Positions 41,895 to 45,300 of a stretch of DNA of 45,300 bases are shown piece by piece. The DNA lies in contig CAKOVW010000003.1 in the NCBI GenBank assembly GCA_934122125.1, positions 1-45,300 on the forward strand. The letters are read 5' to 3'. The translations under genes and the position numbers were made by a program. Source of the DNA: an uncultured Clostridia bacterium (GTDB taxonomy: Bacteria; Bacillota; Clostridia; TANB77; CAG-508). Under the pieces are notes generated by a model, which saw only the letters and a list, made by a program, of their open reading frames with translations, was not told the DNA's origin and ran no database searches. Each line of letters starts with the position of its first letter. The stretch's first letter is position 1.

Positions 41895-43694
41895 ATGGAT
41901 AATGAGAATAACCCAAAGGAAAGTAAAAAATCATCAAAAATTTATTATATAATTGTTGGAATTGTACTAATACTAGCCATAGTAGTAATCAGTGTATTTT
42001 TAATAAATTCTAAAAAAGAAAATGATGAAAAAACTATTAGTTATACAGAACTTATCAAACAAATTGATGAGGGAAGAATTGAAAAAGTTGAAATGACAGT
42101 TGGAAGTACATCTATAAAAGTAAAACAGAGAAATGTAGAAGAAGAAAAAAGTGCAATTGTGCCAAATACACAAGCATTTATAGAATTAATTCAAGAAAAA
42201 ACATTACAAGGTAACACAATAGAGTTAATTCAAAAACAACAAAATATGTTTTATAAAATATTCCAATACTTATTTTCACTATTGCCAACAATACTTTTAA
42301 TAGTGCTATTTGTGGCAGTATTTAAAATGCAAGGTTTAGGAGATAAAGGCAAAGTATATGACGCAGAAACAACAAAATCAAAAATAAAGTTTGATGATGT
42401 TGCAGGTCTAGATGAAGAAAAAAGTGAAATGATAGAAATTGTAGATTTCTTAAAAGAACCTAAAAAATTCTATGAGATGGGCGCAAAAATTCCTAGAGGT
42501 GTATTACTTTGCGGACAACCAGGTACTGGTAAAACTTTAATTGCAAAAGCAATTGCAGGAGAGGCAAAGGTTCCATTTATATCAATGAGTGGTTCTGAAT
42601 TTATAGAAATGTTTGCAGGTTTAGGAGCATCTAGAGTTAGAAAACTATTTGAAAAAGCTAAGAAGATAGCACCATGTATAGTATTTATAGATGAAATAGA
42701 TGCTATTGGTTCAAGAAGAACAAGCGGAAGCGGAGCAGAAACTGAGAATAACCAAACATTAAATCAATTATTAGTTGAAATGGATGGATTTGATACAGAA
42801 GAAACAATTATAGTTTTAGCTGCAACAAATAGACCAGAAATGCTAGATAAAGCATTATTAAGACCAGGAAGATTTGATAGACAAATTACAATAGCACTTC
42901 CAGATATGAAAGGCAGAGAAGAAATACTAAAAATTCATGCAAAAGACAAAAAGTTTGCAGATAATGTTAGCATGAAAGATATTGCAGGAGATACAGCTGG
43001 ATTCACAGGAGCTGAACTTGCAAATATTCTAAATGAAGCGGCAATTATTGCTACAATAAAAAAACATGAAGCAATAACTCAAAATGATATTGAAGATGCT
43101 GTTAAAAAAGTAACAGTTGGATTAGAAAAACAAAGCAGAGTAATATCAGAAAAAGATAAAAGATTAACAGCATTCCATGAAGCAGGACATGCTATAGTAA
43201 GTAGTCAACTAGAAACACAAAAAGATATAAAAGAAGTATCAATTATACCTCGTGGTGTTGCAGGTGGCTACACAATGTACAAAACTAATGAAGACAAATA
43301 TTACATTTCAAAAAGAGAAATGGAAGAAAAACTAATTGCATTACTTGGTGGTAGAGCAGCAGAAAAGCTAGTACTAAATGATATTTCGACAGGTGCAAGT
43401 AATGATATTGAAGTAGCAACACAAGTGGCAAAAGATATGATTATAAAATATGGAATGAGTGATAACTTAGGACCAATTTCAATAAATACAGAAAAAGACC
43501 CATATGAATTACAACTATTAGGAGAAAAATTTGGAGATGCAATTGGTGCAGAAGTTAAAATTATGCTAGATACAGCGTATGCAAAAGCACAAGCAATATT
43601 AACAAATAATATGGACAAACTACATGCAGTAGCAGAAGTTTTAATACAAAAAGAAGTTATTTCAGCAGAAGAATTTGAAGATATAATTAAATGA
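41895..43694 (+). CDS. ftsH: ATP-dependent zinc metalloprotease FtsH
   Basis: This membrane AAA protease degrades damaged membrane and short-lived cytosolic proteins. Two N-terminal membrane helices (about residues 17-37 and 120-140) flank an external domain. The AAA module has Walker A GQPGTGKT (207-214, with Gln where Pro is usual), Walker B IVFIDEIDAIG and the second-region-of-homology ATNRPEMLDKALLRPGRFDRQ. The zinc site HEAGH is at 428-432. The substrate-gripping pore loop usually reads FVG; here the matching text is MFAGLGAS. The length of 599 aa is normal, lacking a long C-terminal tail. ATG 41895 follows AAAGGAGA. Confidence 0.95.
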   Translation: MDNENNPKESKKSSKIYYIIVGIVLILAIVVISVFLINSKKENDEKTISYTELIKQIDEGRIEKVEMTVGSTSIKVKQRNVEEEKSAIVPNTQAFIELIQEKTLQGNTIELIQKQQNMFYKIFQYLFSLLPTILLIVLFVAVFKMQGLGDKGKVYDAETTKSKIKFDDVAGLDEEKSEMIEIVDFLKEPKKFYEMGAKIPRGVLLCGQPGTGKTLIAKAIAGEAKVPFISMSGSEFIEMFAGLGASRVRKLFEKAKKIAPCIVFIDEIDAIGSRRTSGSGAETENNQTLNQLLVEMDGFDTEETIIVLAATNRPEMLDKALLRPGRFDRQITIALPDMKGREEILKIHAKDKKFADNVSMKDIAGDTAGFTGAELANILNEAAIIATIKKHEAITQNDIEDAVKKVTVGLEKQSRVISEKDKRLTAFHEAGHAIVSSQLETQKDIKEVSIIPRGVAGGYTMYKTNEDKYYISKREMEEKLIALLGGRAAEKLVLNDISTGASNDIEVATQVAKDMIIKYGMSDNLGPISINTEKDPYELQLLGEKFGDAIGAEVKIMLDTAYAKAQAILTNNMDKLHAVAEVLIQKEVISAEEFEDIIK

Positions 43695-43704
43695 GAAAAA
43701 ATAT

Positions 43705-43741
43705 AGGTGTTGATATAAGACTATATCAGCACCTATTATTT
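43705..43741. terminator. Hairpin between ftsH and the convergent pseudouridine synthase gene
   Basis: AGGTGTTGATATA (43705-43717) pairs with TATATCAGCACCT (43722-43734), with one wobble pair. An A run precedes it and ATTATTT follows. It can terminate both convergent genes. Confidence 0.75.
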
Positions 43742-43752
43742 ATACAATATTT

Positions 43753-44607
43753 TTAAATTGACACGTTTTTATTATTCAAATAATTTAAAATACCTGCATC
43801 AGTCTTGAAGCAAAACTTCAAAGAACAGCTACAAAGCTGTTGATACTTATATCCAAACCTTTTATTAATATCCCTATCACCATATTTTCCATCACCAATA
43901 ATAGGGTAACCAATATGAGCTAAATGAGCTCTTATTTGATGTGTCTTACCAGTATGTAAATTAACATCAAGTAAACTAGTATTATTTTTATTATTAGTAC
44001 TAATTACTCTATATGAAGTAATAATTTTTTCATAACCTTTTTTAGGAATATCAGATATATATACCAAAGATTTTTTCGCATCTTTAAAGAGATACGCAGT
44101 TAAAATATCTTCTTTTTTGTGAGGAATACCATAAACCAAAGCAGTATAATGCTTTTCAATCTCATGATTTTTAAATTTATTTAACAAAATGTTTAATGCT
44201 TCCTCATTTTTAGCAAACAAAATTAATCCAGTAGTATTTCTGTCTAAACGATGACAAGGAAAGATAGAGGTGCTATTGTAATATTTGCAAAGTTCAGTAG
44301 TTAAGCTATTTTCTCCAACCACTTCAATTTCAGCAGGTTTATTTACTATTACAATATTATTATCTTCATAAATAATATCAACACTAAAATTATCTTTACT
44401 AAATAATTGTTCATCTAGAATAAATACCTTTATAACATCACCAGTATGGATAATAACATTATCAGAAACCTTAATGTTATTTACCCTAATATCTTTTTTA
44501 CGCAAAGCCTTATATAAGGTATTTAATTTAAGTCCATCAAAATTATCTAATAAAAAACTATTCAATTTCTTTCCATCATATTTTCTATCAACAATAATCT
44601 CTTTCAT
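43753..44607 (-). CDS. RluA-family rRNA/tRNA pseudouridine synthase
   Basis: This 284-aa enzyme has an N-terminal S4-like domain (GKKLNSFLLDNFDGLKLNTLYKALRKKDIRVNN) and the RluA catalytic motif HRLDRNTTGL with its active-site Asp. It also has LHTGKTHQIRAHLAHIGYPIIGD near the end. The substrate position cannot be assigned; RluC/RluD-like or other specificity is possible. I use ATG 44607, since residues upstream in the longer frame are not family-like. A consensus promoter at 44615-44643 would start the transcript at or within two or three bases of this ATG, so the mRNA is probably leaderless. Confidence 0.9.
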   Translation of the reverse strand: MKEIIVDRKYDGKKLNSFLLDNFDGLKLNTLYKALRKKDIRVNNIKVSDNVIIHTGDVIKVFILDEQLFSKDNFSVDIIYEDNNIVIVNKPAEIEVVGENSLTTELCKYYNSTSIFPCHRLDRNTTGLILFAKNEEALNILLNKFKNHEIEKHYTALVYGIPHKKEDILTAYLFKDAKKSLVYISDIPKKGYEKIITSYRVISTNNKNNTSLLDVNLHTGKTHQIRAHLAHIGYPIIGDGKYGDRDINKRFGYKYQQLCSCSLKFCFKTDAGILNYLNNKNVSI

Positions 44608-44614
44608 ATGCTCT

Positions 44615-44643
44615 AGTATACACTTTTTTTTATACAATGTCAA
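44615..44643 (-). promoter_or_regulatory. Consensus promoter abutting the pseudouridine synthase start codon
   Basis: On the minus strand, TTGACA (44643-44638) and TATACT (44620-44615) are 17 bases apart. Only seven bases separate the -10 box from the ATG at 44607, so transcription should begin at about the first base of the coding sequence. Confidence 0.72.
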
Positions 44644-44705
44644 AAAGTAACCAAAAAAAATATATAGCATAAAATAAAGCAGAAAAGTAGTGGGGGAGAA
44701 TGCAA

Positions 44706-45071
44706 ATGTTAGATTTTATATTTAAAAGCATAATTTGGATATTAGCAATATATGGCTTAATAGAAATAGTAAAAACTATAATTTATACATATACATATAC
44801 AAGTTTAAAACCAAATGGAATTTATATAATAGTAGCCGTAAAAAACCAGGCTAATAAAATAGAAGGCTTTGTAAGAACTACATTATTTAGAATGATATAT
44901 GGCAAAGAAGAAAACATAAAAAATATAATTGCAGTTGATTTAAACTCTACAGATGAAACAAAACAAATATTAGAAAAACTAAGCAATGAGTATGAAAACA
45001 TAAAAGTATCAAACTGGAAAGAATGTAAAGAAATATTTGATAGTATAGATGAGGTAAAGGAAAAAGACTAA
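44706..45071 (+). CDS. Small GT2-like membrane-associated protein, possibly a truncated glycosyltransferase
   Basis: ATG 44706 is chosen over 44700 because GGGGGAG then has a seven-base spacer. The 121-aa product has one N-terminal hydrophobic helix (about residues 3-30). A Rossmann-like half follows: IYIIVAVKNQANKIEGFVRT, then IIAVDLNSTDETKQILEKL, which recalls the first half of a GT-A glycosyltransferase 2 fold (a VDxxSxDxT-type pattern). The acceptor half and the later catalytic Asp are absent. It may be a distinct small family or a decayed gene; the reading frame is clean. The function is unknown. Confidence 0.6.
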   Translation: MLDFIFKSIIWILAIYGLIEIVKTIIYTYTYTSLKPNGIYIIVAVKNQANKIEGFVRTTLFRMIYGKEENIKNIIAVDLNSTDETKQILEKLSNEYENIKVSNWKECKEIFDSIDEVKEKD

Positions 45072-45120
45072 ATATATTGCAATTATTTATATTTTGGCTT
45101 ATAATAAAAATATAAATTCT

Positions 45121-45194
<74 letters not shown>

Positions 45195-45205
45195 GTAACG
45201 TTTCT

Positions 45206-45222
45206 GTTCGAACTTTTCGAAC
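45206..45222. other. Short hairpin after tRNA-Gly
   Basis: GTTCGAA (45206-45212) and TTCGAAC (45216-45222) form a perfect 7-bp stem with a three-base loop. It lies 12 bases after the tRNA 3' end and could help 3' trimming. Confidence 0.5.
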
Positions 45223-45235
45223 ATTTACGATAGAT

Positions 45236-45261
45236 ATCATCTCATATTGAGATGATTTTTT
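45236..45261 (+). terminator. Terminator after tRNA-Gly
   Basis: ATCATCTCA (45236-45244) pairs with TGAGATGAT (45248-45256) around a three-base loop, followed by TTTTT (45257-45261). A further hairpin, CATCCTT with AAGGATG, begins near the window end. Confidence 0.85.
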
Positions 45262-45300
45262 GTTTATTAAAAAGTCATCCTTAAAAGAAAGGATGTGTTG

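Overview
The window is about 45 kb of AT-rich bacterial chromosome with Gram-positive gene content and order. It has sepF and divIVA, whiA, a disA/radA pair, the rimP-nusA-rnpM-ylxQ-infB-rbfA-nrnA-truB operon, CIRCE-controlled hrcA-grpE-dnaK-dnaJ, and FtsK of the SpoIIIE type. Low GC, AAGGAGG-type ribosome sites and frequent TTG/GTG starts point to a low-GC member of the Clostridia, perhaps an uncultured gut lineage. This is inferred from gene content, not from a marker-gene search. No prophage, insertion sequence or CRISPR array is visible.

Layout: 1-1400 is accessory. It holds the 3' end of tRNA-Gln, a visibly less AT-rich gene with an internally duplicated domain and its own consensus promoter, a tiny Arg-rich protein, and two tandem Cys-rich single-helix microproteins. 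1517-7335 carries mutL, a small membrane protein, miaA, an HlyD-like membrane protein, sepF and divIVA. 7336-7674 is a regulatory gap with terminators, two promoters and a TTACA-box element. 7675-18859 holds rsmD, a coiled-coil protein, ftsK, an unrecognised 514-residue protein, a beta-CASP nuclease, a GH15 glucoamylase-like enzyme, radA (frameshifted) and disA. 18958-27384 has a membrane-anchored cyclophilin and the nusA-infB operon behind an unusual structured leader. 27455-27642 is a probable 6S RNA. 27731-30784 has prmC, whiA and hemW. 30954-31497 is a type II toxin-antitoxin pair with an obvious operator. 31708-36515 is the heat-shock operon with two CIRCE-geometry operators. 36666-43694 has a class A PBP with a PASTA domain, cysS, a DUF1189-type membrane protein and ftsH. 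The end holds a minus-strand RluA-type pseudouridine synthase that is probably leaderless, a small GT2-like fragment, and a tRNA-Gly with a slightly odd anticodon arm.

Most genes are housekeeping: translation and ribosome maturation, division and envelope, DNA repair and checkpoint signalling (MutL, RadA, DisA), and protein quality control. The most interesting signals are mainly non-coding or in very small genes: the rimP leader with mutually exclusive hairpins and no Shine-Dalgarno next to the start, the duplicated-domain gene with a 9-bp inverted repeat around its -10 box, the Cys-rich microprotein pair, a TTACA element shared by the sepF and rsmD promoter regions, the second CIRCE, and the leaderless rluA-type promoter. 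All calls were made by eye from sequence and translation; no database or folding program was run.
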